Shown: positions 37,104 to 46,190, numbered from the stretch's first letter. The stretch: 64,000 bases of DNA from Clostridium sp. 1001275B_160808_H3 (GCF_015550425.1 NZ_JADNAT010000017.1:1-64000), one strand, 5' to 3'. Program-made: numbers and translations. Notes: generated by a model from the sequence alone, not told the origin.

Positions 37104-37136
37104 AAAAGAGAAAGGATAATTCCTTTCTCTTTTTAT
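37104..37136 (+). terminator. Terminator after the DUF1540 gene
   Basis: AAAAGAGAAAGGA pairs with TCCTTTCTCTTTT around a TAAT loop and continues into a T run. Confidence 0.92.
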
Positions 37137-37318
37137 TTGTAAAATATATTAAATCTTATGACAAATAATTAGTGAATTTAAGAAGAATTATAGGAAATAT
37201 TAAATTCATAAAATGGATAAAAATAAAGAATATAGGTAAAAATAATATTTGATATAAAAATGAAAATGTTATTTAGATTTATAGTTAACATTTTATAGAA
37301 ATCCTTTTAGGAGGAACT

Positions 37319-38458
37319 ATGAAAGAGATAGAAGATATTTTTACAGAATTATTAAAGATAAGTATAAGCAAATACATAATTGCAGGTATAGTCATAATTA
37401 TAGCTTTAGCTATAAACAAATATATAATAACTAAGATTTTTGATTATATAATTAGGATAGTAAAGAGAACTAAAAATTTTGCAGATGATAGCTTGGTAAG
37501 GGCGTTGGAAAAGCCAATCAAGCTATATATAACATTATATTCTTTTTATGCATCATTAAAGATTATAGATTTCGATGGTCTGAATGTTAATACAGTTACA
37601 AGTGATAGATTAAAAAAAATATTTATAGTTATAGTAATATGTTATTTCTTTTACAATTTAACTCTAGAAAATTCTCTCTTATATACAAGAATGCATAAAA
37701 ATGATGGAGGAAATACAATAGTATTTCCTTTTGTATCTATAATAATAAGATTAGTTATTATAGTGATAGGGGTAAGTTGTGTAGCTAGGGAATTTGGTTT
37801 TACGGGATTCATAGCTGGTCTTGGAATTAGTGGTGTAGCATTTGCACTAATGGCACAAGATACTTTTTCTAATTTATTTGGTGGAGTTATAATAGTATTA
37901 GATAGACCTTTTGCAATAGGTGATTGGATACAAACATCTCAAGTTGAAGGAATAGTTGAAGATATAACGTTTAGAAGCACAAAAATAAGGACGTTTTCTA
38001 TGGCGGTTGCAACTGTACCAAATTCAAAGCTTGCAAATGAAAATATTATAAATTGGACACAAAGAAAACTAAGAAGAATACATTTTAAGTTCACTATTAA
38101 GTTTGACACTGAAGTTGAAAAAATTAAAAATTGCATAAGTAGAATTGAAGAATTATTAAATAGTCATGAAAAAATTGATAAAGATTTAATTATTGTAAGT
38201 TTTAATGAGCTATCAACTTATGGATTTGGAGTTTTTGTTTATTTCTATACTAATGAATTAAATTATAAATTATACGAAAAATTAAAAGAAGAAATAAATA
38301 TGGATATATTAAGAATACTTAGAGAAGAAGAAGTAGAGCTTATGTTCTTTACTTTTAATTTTGGAAATGGATTAGAGAATAGAGGAGCAAATTGTGAAAC
38401 GGAATGTACAGAACTAGAATCAATAAGAAATATAACTGAAGAAGAAAGAGGAAAATAG
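37319..38458 (+). CDS. MscS-family small-conductance mechanosensitive channel
   Basis: A 379-aa membrane protein with about four N-terminal helices (to about residue 160). The pore-lining TM3 and first beta segment carry GFTGFIAGLGISGVAFALMA, QDTFSNLFGGVIIVLDRPFAIGDWI and VEGIVEDITFRSTKIRTF (about 160-225). The cytosolic vestibule follows, with the charged tail CETECTELESIRNITEEERGK. It releases solutes on hypo-osmotic shock. AGGAGGAAC gives the ribosome binding site. An inverted repeat AAAATGTTA/TAACATTTT lies at 37263-37294 in the leader. Confidence 0.93.
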   Translation: MKEIEDIFTELLKISISKYIIAGIVIIIALAINKYIITKIFDYIIRIVKRTKNFADDSLVRALEKPIKLYITLYSFYASLKIIDFDGLNVNTVTSDRLKKIFIVIVICYFFYNLTLENSLLYTRMHKNDGGNTIVFPFVSIIIRLVIIVIGVSCVAREFGFTGFIAGLGISGVAFALMAQDTFSNLFGGVIIVLDRPFAIGDWIQTSQVEGIVEDITFRSTKIRTFSMAVATVPNSKLANENIINWTQRKLRRIHFKFTIKFDTEVEKIKNCISRIEELLNSHEKIDKDLIIVSFNELSTYGFGVFVYFYTNELNYKLYEKLKEEINMDILRILREEEVELMFFTFNFGNGLENRGANCETECTELESIRNITEEERGK

Positions 38459-38541
38459 GGGAAATTAAAGCAAATGTTAAATTAAATTAATAATATATAA
38501 GATAGAAAGCATATTATATATTATTCTTAGTTTAGAGCTCA

Positions 38542-38618
38542 AGTGGGCATATGTAAGTTTGTTAATTAGTATTAAAAATGTTATGGAATAAGTAACTTAT
38601 ATATGTCCACTTTTTTTA
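38542..38618 (+). terminator. Long-stem terminator between mscS and selD
   Basis: AGTGGGCATATGTAAGTT and AACTTATATATGTCCACT pair at 16 of 18 positions around a 34-base loop, followed by seven T. The long loop could host a second fold, so a regulatory leader of selD is possible, but the position (about 85 bases before selD) also fits simple termination of mscS. Confidence 0.7.
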
Positions 38619-38695
38619 TGAAAATTTAGTGGTATAATTTAATTATTAAGTAAATTACATGAATTATAATAGAAGAATATATAAGAGGTGTTTAT

Positions 38696-39754
38696 ATGGG
38701 ACTAAATAATAAAAAACTTACACAATTATCAACAAGATGCGGATGCGCAGGTAAGTTTACTCCAGATGGATTAGCAAAGGTTTTAAGTCATATAGAAGCC
38801 AATGTAGAGGATAGAGATCCAAATTTAATTGTAGGTTTTGATAAATCAGATGATGCTGGTGTCTATAAATTGTCAGAGGATTTGGCATTAGTTCAAACGG
38901 TAGATTTTTTTACACCAGTTGCAAATGATCCATATACATTTGGTCAAATAGCTGCAACTAATGCATTAAGTGATGTTTATGCAATGGGAGGAAAGCCATT
39001 AACAGCATTAAATTTAGCATGTTTCTCAGCAACTATAGGACCAGAAATATTAGCAGAGATATTAAAAGGTGGGGCTGATAAGATAAGAGAAGCAGGAGCA
39101 ACAATAGCTGGTGGACATACAATTACAGATGAAGAAATCAAATACGGAGTTTCTGTTACAGGAATAGTTGACCCTAAAAAAGTAGTAACAAATTCAGGCG
39201 CTAAAGATGGCGATGTTCTTATATTAACAAAGCCTCTTGGATGCGGTGTTTTAACTACAGCTTTGAAGATAGAATTTATTACAGATGAAGAGTTTGAAGA
39301 AGCAGCAAATGTAATGTCAACTCTTAATAAAATTGCTTCAGAAGAAATGCAAAAAGTAGGAGTTAATTCTTGTACTGATATTACAGGATTTGGGTTTATA
39401 GGACATGCATATGAAATGGCAAATGGAAGCGAAGTTGAAATAGAAATAGATAGTAAAAAAATACCTATAATGAATAAAGTAATAGATTTAATAAAAGAAT
39501 ATTGTCTTCCTAGTGGAGCATATTCTAATGAAAAATATTTTGAAGAATGGGTAGACTTTAGTCCTGAAATTTCTGAGCAAATGAGACTTGCACTTTTTGA
39601 TCCTCAAACATCAGGAGGACTATTAATTTCAGTTGAAGAAAGCAAGGCAAATGAATTATTAGAGAATATAAATAATAGAAGTCAAATAAAAGCAGAGATT
39701 ATTGGTAGAGTAGTTAAAAAGGGAAGTAATAAAAATATAATAACAATAAGATAG
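38696..39754 (+). CDS. selD: Selenide, water dikinase (selenophosphate synthase)
   Basis: Makes selenophosphate from selenide and ATP. The 352-aa AIR-synthase-fold protein has the active-site motif RCGCAGK (Cys15, Lys18) at the N-terminus. The catalytic position is TGC (Cys), not the in-frame UGA used by selenoprotein versions. GFDKSDDAGVYKL, DFFTPVANDPYTFGQIAA, GGHTITDEEIKYG and FDPQTSGGLL are further ATP- and metal-binding motifs. It leads the selenium/molybdenum gene set. It has its own terminator, but the next genes are on the same strand. Confidence 0.97.
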   Translation: MGLNNKKLTQLSTRCGCAGKFTPDGLAKVLSHIEANVEDRDPNLIVGFDKSDDAGVYKLSEDLALVQTVDFFTPVANDPYTFGQIAATNALSDVYAMGGKPLTALNLACFSATIGPEILAEILKGGADKIREAGATIAGGHTITDEEIKYGVSVTGIVDPKKVVTNSGAKDGDVLILTKPLGCGVLTTALKIEFITDEEFEEAANVMSTLNKIASEEMQKVGVNSCTDITGFGFIGHAYEMANGSEVEIEIDSKKIPIMNKVIDLIKEYCLPSGAYSNEKYFEEWVDFSPEISEQMRLALFDPQTSGGLLISVEESKANELLENINNRSQIKAEIIGRVVKKGSNKNIITIR

Positions 39755-39760
39755 TTAAAA

Positions 39761-39797
39761 AAATAAGTGAAGCTTATAATCTTCACTTATTTTTTTA
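39761..39797 (+). terminator. Terminator after selD
   Basis: AAATAAGTGAAG and CTTCACTTATTT form a perfect 12-bp stem around CTTATAAT, followed by a T run. Confidence 0.9.
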
Positions 39798-39982
39798 TAT
39801 AATAACTTGAAATTTATTTAAGTTTATAAACATTTGTAAAATACTTAAAGGAAATATTTAAGAAACATGGTTAATTTAACAAATTTGTGTTCAAATATTT
39901 AACATATATACTATTTATTATATAATTATATTGTGGTTTAGAATTAGTATAGAAAAATTAAATAGGAATAGGGAGATAGTAA

Positions 39983-40723
39983 TTGAAGCTGAAGGAGATT
40001 ATAGGGATAAAAAATAAATCTGTAATATCTATAATTGGATGTGGTGGGAAAACAACTTTAATGTATTTATTAGCAAATGATCTTAAAGATGATAATAAAG
40101 TTTTAATATCAACTACAACAAAAATTCTCGTTCCAACAAGAGATGAAGTGGATTTTTTAGCTGTAGGTGAAAACCAATATCACTCTATAAGGGATAAGAA
40201 GAATAATGGAATTTACGCATATTCTAAAGCTATAACTAAAGAAAATAAATTTATAGGTATAAATGAAAGTGATATAAAAACGTTAACAAAAGATTTTGAT
40301 TTTATATTATTAGAAGCTGATGGCTCTAAAAGGAAACCAATTAAGGGCTGGAATGATACTGAACCAGTCATTTCTAGTGAGACAAACTTAACTATAGGAG
40401 TTATGAGTCTTGAATCATTAGGATTAGAAATAAATGATAATAATGTGCATAGATTATGTGAATTTAATGATCTTACTAATAGTTCTCTAGGAGAAGTTAT
40501 AAATATAAATCATTTTGTAAAAGTAATATTTAATAAAGATGGTTTGTTTAAGTATTCTAAGGGTGAAAGGTTATTATTTCTAAATAAGGTAGAGACAATT
40601 GATGAAAATAATTTAAAGTTACTTATTAAGGAAATTATCAAAAGAAATGAAAAGGATAAGTTGTTAGATAAAATTATATATGGAAGTTTAAAAAATAAAA
40701 TTTATAAAATAGTGTTAATGTAG
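39983..40723 (+). CDS. yqeC: Selenium-dependent molybdenum hydroxylase accessory protein YqeC
   Basis: A 246-aa P-loop protein of the YqeC family. Walker A is GCGGKTTLMYLLAND near residue 18; LLEADGSKRKPIKGW near residue 112 is the family's second signature; VIFNKDGLFKYSKGERLLFLNKVE ends the domain. The start codon is TTG with GGGAGAT upstream. The family occurs with selD, yqeB and xanthine-dehydrogenase-type hydroxylases in the labile selenium cofactor trait; its exact reaction is not established. Confidence 0.9.
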   Translation: MKLKEIIGIKNKSVISIIGCGGKTTLMYLLANDLKDDNKVLISTTTKILVPTRDEVDFLAVGENQYHSIRDKKNNGIYAYSKAITKENKFIGINESDIKTLTKDFDFILLEADGSKRKPIKGWNDTEPVISSETNLTIGVMSLESLGLEINDNNVHRLCEFNDLTNSSLGEVININHFVKVIFNKDGLFKYSKGERLLFLNKVETIDENNLKLLIKEIIKRNEKDKLLDKIIYGSLKNKIYKIVLM

Positions 40724-40826
40724 AGTTTATAGATTACTAATTTAGAAGAGATTTATTTAAGTGAAGTAGTAAAGTTAAAGATATATATTTATTTTAATAT
40801 AAATGATAAGAAAGAGGATGGGAGCT

Positions 40827-41633
40827 ATGGATTTAGGGACTGTAATAGTAAGAGGTGGAGGAGATATAGCATCTGGAACAATACAAAAGTTATATAGAAG
40901 TGGATTTAATGTATTAGTTTTAGAAATAGAAAAACCAACTGCAATTAGAAGAAACGTAGCATTTAGTGATGCTATATATAATGGAAAAGCTGAGGTAGAA
41001 GGAATAAAAGCAATTCGTGCATATAATCTAGATGATATAAATAATGCATTTAAGAATAAATTTATTCCAATAGTAGTAGATGCTAATGGAGAGTTTATTA
41101 ATAAAATTAAGCCATTTGTAGTAGTGGATGCCATACTAGCTAAAAAAAATTTAGGAACCAATAAGGAAATGGCACCAATAACAATAGCACTAGGACCAGG
41201 ATTTGAGGCTGGTGTTGATGTTGATGTTGTTATAGAAACAATGAGGGGGCATAACCTAGGAAGGTTAATATTTGAAGGTTATGCAATGCCTAATACTGGT
41301 GTACCAGGAGAAATTGCTGGTTATTCAAAAGAGAGAGTAATATATAGTGAAGCAAATGGAGTTATAAAAAATTATAAATTTATAGGTGACATAGTTAAAA
41401 AAGGTGAAGTTTTGGCAGCAATAGGTAATGAAAAAGTATTAGCACCTATAGATGGGTTACTTAGAGGTATTATAAAAGATGGAACAAGAGTTGAAGTAGG
41501 ATTAAAAATAGGAGATATAGATCCAAGGTTAAAAGAAATAAATAATTATACTACAATTTCAGATAAAGCTAGAAATATAGGAGGTGGTGTATTAGAAGCT
41601 TTATTAATGATTAAAAATAAAAAAGGTATATGA
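40827..41633 (+). CDS. yqeB: Selenium-dependent molybdenum hydroxylase system protein YqeB
   Basis: A 268-aa protein of the EF2563/YqeB family, starting MDLGTVIVRGGGDIASG and continuing VLEIEKPTAIRRNVAFSDAIYNG. The glycine-rich N-terminus suggests nucleotide binding. GPGFEAGVDVDVVIETMRGHNLGR and the C-terminal ARNIGGGVLEALL are family signatures. AAAGAGG lies nine bases before 40827; in-frame ATGs at 40803 and 40818 have no site at proper spacing. It is a marker gene of the SelD-linked molybdenum hydroxylase trait. Confidence 0.9.
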   Translation: MDLGTVIVRGGGDIASGTIQKLYRSGFNVLVLEIEKPTAIRRNVAFSDAIYNGKAEVEGIKAIRAYNLDDINNAFKNKFIPIVVDANGEFINKIKPFVVVDAILAKKNLGTNKEMAPITIALGPGFEAGVDVDVVIETMRGHNLGRLIFEGYAMPNTGVPGEIAGYSKERVIYSEANGVIKNYKFIGDIVKKGEVLAAIGNEKVLAPIDGLLRGIIKDGTRVEVGLKIGDIDPRLKEINNYTTISDKARNIGGGVLEALLMIKNKKGI

Positions 41634-41706
41634 AGTTTTTATTAATTATGTATAAAAATAATTCCTAATTAAAACATGAGAATTAGTCAAGAAAGGTATG
41701 GGATTA

Positions 41707-42195
41707 ATGATAACAGCAGGGCTGATAACTGTAGATGATAAAGAATATAAAAAGGGAGATGATGATTATAGGGAAAAAATAATTAAAAGATATTTAGAAA
41801 ATAGAGGGCATCAAATATTAAGATGTAAAATTTTAAAAAGTAATCAAGTAGATATAGAAAATGAAATGAAGTATATGAGTGATGAACTGAAAGTAGATTT
41901 AATACTAACAAGCGGAGGAATTGGATGTCGCCCAACAGATATTGTTCCAGAGGCAACAAGAAATATAATTATAAAAGAAGTAAGTGGTATTTCAGAGGGA
42001 ATAAGATACTATAATTTGCAAATGAGTAAAAATATAATGCTCTCAAGAGGGGTTTCTGGTATTAGAGAAAAAACATTAATAGTTAATTTACCAGAGAATC
42101 CTAAATTTCTAATTTCATCCTTAGATTTTGCTTTAGGAACAATTGAATATGGAGTAGAAATGGTAATTGGTAGAATAAAAGATTGTGTTATATGA
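41707..42195 (+). CDS. MoaB/Mog-like molybdopterin-binding protein
   Basis: A 162-aa protein with the MoCF-biosynthesis fold. ITAGLITVDDKEYKKGDDD starts the domain; DLILTSGGIGCRPTDIVPEATRNII near residue 68 gives the GGxG and DxxPE motifs; a SRGVSGIREKTLIVNLPENPKFL segment follows. These residues adenylylate or bind molybdopterin in Mog/MoaB. The start at 41707 is favoured because AAAGG lies ten bases upstream; an in-frame ATG at 41698 would be only one base from that site. It overlaps the upstream region of the MoeA-like gene. Confidence 0.85.
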   Translation: MITAGLITVDDKEYKKGDDDYREKIIKRYLENRGHQILRCKILKSNQVDIENEMKYMSDELKVDLILTSGGIGCRPTDIVPEATRNIIIKEVSGISEGIRYYNLQMSKNIMLSRGVSGIREKTLIVNLPENPKFLISSLDFALGTIEYGVEMVIGRIKDCVI

Positions 42196-42211
42196 TAAAA
42201 GAGGTGAACAT

Positions 42212-43198
42212 ATGAAAGTTATAGATGTAAGAGAGGCTATAGGATGTGCTTTATGCCATGATATTACTAAAGTAGTTCCAGGAGAATTTAAAGGTGTAGC
42301 TTTTAAAAAGGGACATATAATTGAGGAAAAGGATATAGATGAGCTTTTATCAATAGGAAAAGATCATATTTATATATGGGATGAAGATGAAAATTTAGTT
42401 CATGAAAATGAAGCAGCAGAATTTCTTAAAGATATATGTGCAGGTAGTGGATTGACTTTTTCAGAAGTTAAGGAAGGGAAAATAGAATTCTTTGCTGCTA
42501 TAGATGGACTCCTTAAAATAGATTTAGATTTACTTGTTAAATTAAACTCTATAGATGAAGTTATTCTATCAACTATTAAGAATGATACAGTTGTTAAAAA
42601 GGGAGATAAAATTGCTGCAACTAAGGTTATCCCATTAGCAATTAAAAAAGAAAAATTACTTAAAGTTCAAAGTGTTGTAAGTAAAAAGATAATAAATGTT
42701 ATTCCAATTAAACCGAAAAAAGTTGCAATAGTTACAACTGGAAACGAAGTGTATTATGGAAGAATACAAGATGCATTTAAAGGTGTTATAGAAAAGAAGA
42801 TATATCCATATGGTTGTGATATTATTGGACAAACAATTATAAAAGATAATTTAGTAGAAATAAAAGAAGCAATAAATTATTGGCTTGAAAAGGGTGCAGA
42901 AATGATACTTTGCACTGGAGGAATGTCTGTTGATGCTGATGATTTAACGCCTAAAGCAATAAGGGAAATTGGAGCAGAAATTATTTCTTATGGTACTCCT
43001 ATTTTTCCAGGCGCTATGTTCCTAATTTCTTATAAAGGAGACATACCAATATTAGGATTACCTGGAGGAGTAATTTTTTCAGAAAGCACTGCTTTTGATG
43101 TGATATTACCAAGAGTTTTAGCCGGAGAAAAATTAACTAAGTATGACATAGCAAGTTATAGTCATGGAGGCTTGTGCATTGCTAACGATTATATATAA
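42212..43198 (+). CDS. MoeA-like molybdopterin-binding protein
   Basis: A 328-aa protein. The N-terminal half (GCALCHDITKVVPGEFKGVAFKKGHII) is like the short MoeA-related proteins found with molybdenum hydroxylases. The C-terminal half holds the MoCF fold: VAIVTTGNEVYYGRIQDAF near residue 173, ILCTGGMSVDADDLTPKAIRE near 230 and PILGLPGGVIFSESTAFDVILPR near 283. It probably acts in molybdenum insertion or cofactor tailoring for the hydroxylase. GAGGTGAAC selects this start; an in-frame ATG overlapping the previous gene lies upstream. Confidence 0.87.
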   Translation: MKVIDVREAIGCALCHDITKVVPGEFKGVAFKKGHIIEEKDIDELLSIGKDHIYIWDEDENLVHENEAAEFLKDICAGSGLTFSEVKEGKIEFFAAIDGLLKIDLDLLVKLNSIDEVILSTIKNDTVVKKGDKIAATKVIPLAIKKEKLLKVQSVVSKKIINVIPIKPKKVAIVTTGNEVYYGRIQDAFKGVIEKKIYPYGCDIIGQTIIKDNLVEIKEAINYWLEKGAEMILCTGGMSVDADDLTPKAIREIGAEIISYGTPIFPGAMFLISYKGDIPILGLPGGVIFSESTAFDVILPRVLAGEKLTKYDIASYSHGGLCIANDYI

Positions 43199-43466
43199 GG
43201 TATAATAAAGATTTCAAATTTTAATAAGATATCTATATAATCGATATTAGCTACATATAATTAGTAGTTTGATAACTTATATTAAAGATTAAATAATATA
43301 TTCGATTTTAATTTTTCTATTATGTTTAAGCAAGTTCTTTATCTATTTAATATACATATAGTTTTAATTATTTGTAATATTAATTGAAGCATATATAAAA
43401 TTAGCGCTATAATTAAAGTATAAGATAAAATAAAGATGGTAAATTATAAAATGAAGAGGTGGCAGT

Positions 43467-44066
43467 ATGAATGTTATAGATTGTAAGGGACTAGCGTGTC
43501 CTATGCCTGTTATAAAAACAAAGAAATATTTTGACTTAGAAGATTCAAAGGAAACTTTAGTAATAGTAGATAACGAGGTTGCTAAAAATAATATATTAAG
43601 ATTAGCTAAAGGATTAAAGCTAAATAGTAGTTTTGAAGAAGAAAATGGATTATATACAATTCAATTAGCAAAGGGCGAATTTACTACAATACATCAAGAT
43701 GTATATAAAGAAGAAATTGTTAATCAGACAGTTGCTCCAACTATATTAGTTTCATCAAATTTACTTGGTAATGGTGATGATAGATTAGGGGAAACTCTAA
43801 TGAAAGTATATATTAATACATTAGCGGAAGCAGAGGTGCTACCAGAAAATTTAATGTTCATAAATGGTGGAGTAAAGTTAACTTGTTCTGGGTCAGATGT
43901 TTTAGATAGTTTAAATTCTATGAGAGAAAAAGGTGTAAACATAATAAGCTGTGGAGCATGCCTTGATTTTTATAACTTAAAGGACGAGCTTAAAGTTGGC
44001 GAGATTGGAAATATGTATCAAATTATAGACTTAATGAATAGAAGTGGAAATACTATAAAATTATAA
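43467..44066 (+). CDS. yedF: Selenium metabolism protein YedF
   Basis: A 199-aa two-domain protein. The N-terminal SirA/TusA-like domain (about 1-75) has the reactive cysteine in GLACPMPVIKTKK (Cys11). The C-terminal DsrE-like domain (about 88-199) contains MFINGGVKLTC and ISCGACLDFYNLKDEL. YedF is found with SelD and is thought to carry or deliver reactive selenium. AGAGGTGGC precedes the start. A 268-base AT-rich gap without open frames separates it from the MoeA-like gene, so it may have its own promoter. Confidence 0.92.
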   Translation: MNVIDCKGLACPMPVIKTKKYFDLEDSKETLVIVDNEVAKNNILRLAKGLKLNSSFEEENGLYTIQLAKGEFTTIHQDVYKEEIVNQTVAPTILVSSNLLGNGDDRLGETLMKVYINTLAEAEVLPENLMFINGGVKLTCSGSDVLDSLNSMREKGVNIISCGACLDFYNLKDELKVGEIGNMYQIIDLMNRSGNTIKL

Positions 44067-44194
44067 ATATAAAAGCTACGATAAATAGAAAATGCTTTGT
44101 ATTTATATTTTTCAAAATTTTTTCATTATTTTATTTATAAACTGCATATTTTAATAGTAGAAAGTTATTGGAATTAGTAAATTTAATAAGATAT

Positions 44195-44228
44195 AAAGGG
44201 GGTCGCGTTTCGTTACCACCTTTGCATA
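44195..44228 (-). other. Isolated T-box-like antiterminator fragment
   Basis: On the minus strand CAAAGGTGGTAACGAAACGC followed by GACCCCC resembles the T-box element (AGGGTGGTACCGCG ... CGTCCCTT) at about 10 of 14 consensus positions. Downstream on that strand lies only the 3' end of yedF, so there is no gene it could control. It is GC-rich against its surroundings. It may be a relic or chance; I see no specifier loop. The rest of the yedF-NUDIX gap is AT-rich. Confidence 0.25.
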
Positions 44229-44303
44229 TATAACCGATGAAGTGTCATGTGTAGTCTAAATCAATGTGATGATTTTTTGTCAATAAAACACAAAATTTTT
44301 AGT

Positions 44304-44340
44304 GAAGAATAGATAATTACACAGAATTATCTATTTTCTA
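44304..44340. terminator. Bidirectional terminator between yedF and the NUDIX gene
   Basis: AGAATAGATAATT pairs with AATTATCTATTTTCT around ACACAG. It touches the minus-strand stop of the NUDIX gene and lies about 240 bases after yedF. Confidence 0.7.
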
Positions 44341-44343
44341 TAT

Positions 44344-44904
44344 TTAATAAAATTGTTTAATCTTTTGATTGAATTTTTCATATAGCTTAATCATATCTAG
44401 CTCTGTTGAGTAAACTCCAACCTCATCTATTGGAATCCATTTAACGCCACTATTTTCATCTTCTTTTATGAAAAGTTCATCATTTTCATCAGCTTCTAAT
44501 AAATAAGCAACTGATAAATGTAGGTGAGAAGCGATTTCTTTACCTTTTTTTATATGTGCAGGAACAGGTAAAACATCTAATGAAAAAATTTTATTATCTA
44601 ATGCTTTTATATTTTTAACACCTGTTTCTTCTTTAGCTTCTTTTATAGCAACGTAAAGTAAATCTTCATCCCCATCAGCATGGCCACCAGTCCAAGACCA
44701 AGAGTTATATATATTATGATAAATCATAAGGACTTTTGTTTTATCTTTATTTACTATGTATCCAGAACTAGTGATATGGGCAAGTGGGTTTTCCCTAGTT
44801 AAAAGATTATTAAAATTATTTATTGCATATAAAATTGCTTCTTTATCGGCTATTTCCTGTTTAGTATAAGGTACATAGCTTTTAATTTCTTCTATCCAAC
44901 TCAT
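44344..44904 (-). CDS. NUDIX hydrolase
   Basis: A 186-aa protein with a Nudix box GGHADGDEDLLYVAIKEAKEETGVK near residues 72-96. It fits GX5EX7REUXEEXGU with Lys in place of the first Arg. The N-terminal extension (about 1-40, helical, with ILYAINNFNNLLTRENPLAHITSSGYIVNKD) resembles the group of clostridial proteins annotated as NUDIX hydrolases of unknown substrate. It hydrolyses a nucleoside diphosphate linked to another moiety. AAAGGAG precedes the start. It is a single gene. Confidence 0.9.
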   Translation of the reverse strand: MSWIEEIKSYVPYTKQEIADKEAILYAINNFNNLLTRENPLAHITSSGYIVNKDKTKVLMIYHNIYNSWSWTGGHADGDEDLLYVAIKEAKEETGVKNIKALDNKIFSLDVLPVPAHIKKGKEIASHLHLSVAYLLEADENDELFIKEDENSGVKWIPIDEVGVYSTELDMIKLYEKFNQKIKQFY

Positions 44905-45092
44905 AAATTTCTCCTTTGAATTACTAATTTTATTAATTTTAATTATATAACAAAATATGTGATTAAACTATTAGCCTATAGAAAAATAAATATGTAACAT
45001 ATGAAAATATAGTCGAATAAAATATATCGATGTAGTATATGAAATAGAAACATCGGCATAATTTAAGTTCAGGATGTAAGAGAGGATACAAA

Positions 45093-45938
45093 ATGCAAAT
45101 TGGTATAAGGGCATTAGACGAGAGTTTGAACTTGCAGAAAAAAAAGAACCCTCTTATACACTGTATCTCTAATTCAGTTTCAGCAAAAGATCTAGCACAA
45201 GGAATTTTATGCTATAATGGTCACTCAATATTTAGTAATTCTACTGAAGAATCACCAGATATAACTTCAAAATGTGATTGCCTATTAATTAATTTAGAAG
45301 ATTTAAATGCAGCAAGAGTAGATATAATAGAAAAAGCAATTAGAGTAGCAAGAAGAAAAGGTATCCCTGTAGTTTTAGATATAATGGGAGTTGATTTTTC
45401 GTTTTTTAGAAAAGAAATAGCATTAAGATTCATAAATAGATACAATATAAACGTCGTTAAGGGAAAGTTAGAGGAATTTAAAGTATTAATCCAAAGTGAT
45501 GATAAATTAAAGAACAAAGACTTTACCAGTTCAAGGGTAAAAGAAAATATAGAGGTTAGAGTGAGCTTAAGAAGTTTTTCAAAAAGATTTAACACCATAA
45601 CAGTAGTTCAGTGTGAAGATTATTATTTAACTGATGGATTTAGTGAGTTTTATTTAGAAGGTGAGCGAGAAAGGTTTAATAATATATTTGGTGTTGAATC
45701 AATATTGTGTGGATTAATTTCTGTAGGGGTTGCATCTGCAAGCAATAATGAACAAATATTTAGAGCCGTCTTAGTTGCTATTATGACTATAGCAGTAAGT
45801 GAAAAAATAGCTGTACAAAAGAACTTAAAACCTGAAAAAAATATATGGTTAAAAGAGTACTTATTAGATGAAATAGAGAATATAAATTCAGAAAAACTAA
45901 ATAGATTAGCAAAAGTTGAATATTCATTTGTAAGATAA
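45093..45938 (+). CDS. Divergent hydroxyethylthiazole kinase (ThiM)-like protein
   Basis: A 281-aa protein related to ThiM, the salvage kinase for the thiazole half of thiamine. NPLIHCISNSVSAKDLAQGIL (about 19-39) matches PLIHCITNxV; VVLDIMGVDFSFFR (about 96-109) matches VVLDPVGVGATPFR. The usual anion-hole and catalytic T-G-(T/A)-G-C is replaced by F-G-V-E-S near residues 199-203, so the catalytic Cys is lost. No thiE, thiD or TPP riboswitch is nearby. It may be an inactive, regulatory or re-purposed kinase. No clear strong ribosome binding site is seen (AGAGAGGAT). Confidence 0.75.
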   Translation: MQIGIRALDESLNLQKKKNPLIHCISNSVSAKDLAQGILCYNGHSIFSNSTEESPDITSKCDCLLINLEDLNAARVDIIEKAIRVARRKGIPVVLDIMGVDFSFFRKEIALRFINRYNINVVKGKLEEFKVLIQSDDKLKNKDFTSSRVKENIEVRVSLRSFSKRFNTITVVQCEDYYLTDGFSEFYLEGERERFNNIFGVESILCGLISVGVASASNNEQIFRAVLVAIMTIAVSEKIAVQKNLKPEKNIWLKEYLLDEIENINSEKLNRLAKVEYSFVR

Positions 45939-45980
45939 AGAAGATAAAATATTAACATCAAAAAGTAATTAATAAAAATT

Positions 45981-46010
45981 AAAAAGCTTTGGATATATCC
46001 AAAGCTTTTT

Positions 46011-46012
<2 letters not shown>
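45981..46012. terminator. Bidirectional terminator between the ThiM-like gene and the tRNA
   Basis: AAAAAGCTTTGGA pairs with TCCAAAGCTTTTTT around TATA. It serves the ThiM-like gene on the plus strand and the tRNA gene on the minus strand. Confidence 0.92.
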
Positions 46013-46086
<74 letters not shown>

Positions 46087-46190
46087 ATATTAAGTTACTA
46101 ACCTTAGTCAGTGAATTAAGTATATCATTATTATAACATAAAGTAAAGGAAGATATGCAAAAATTTTTAGAATTTTTTTAAAAAAAGTAC

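Noticed and set aside
38738..38746. Selenocysteine (in-frame UGA) in SelD
   Set aside because: The active-site codons are TGC (Cys), so this SelD is not a selenoprotein.
44905..45092. TPP riboswitch before the ThiM-like gene
   Set aside because: No CTGAGA-type conserved TPP core was found in the 188-base gap.
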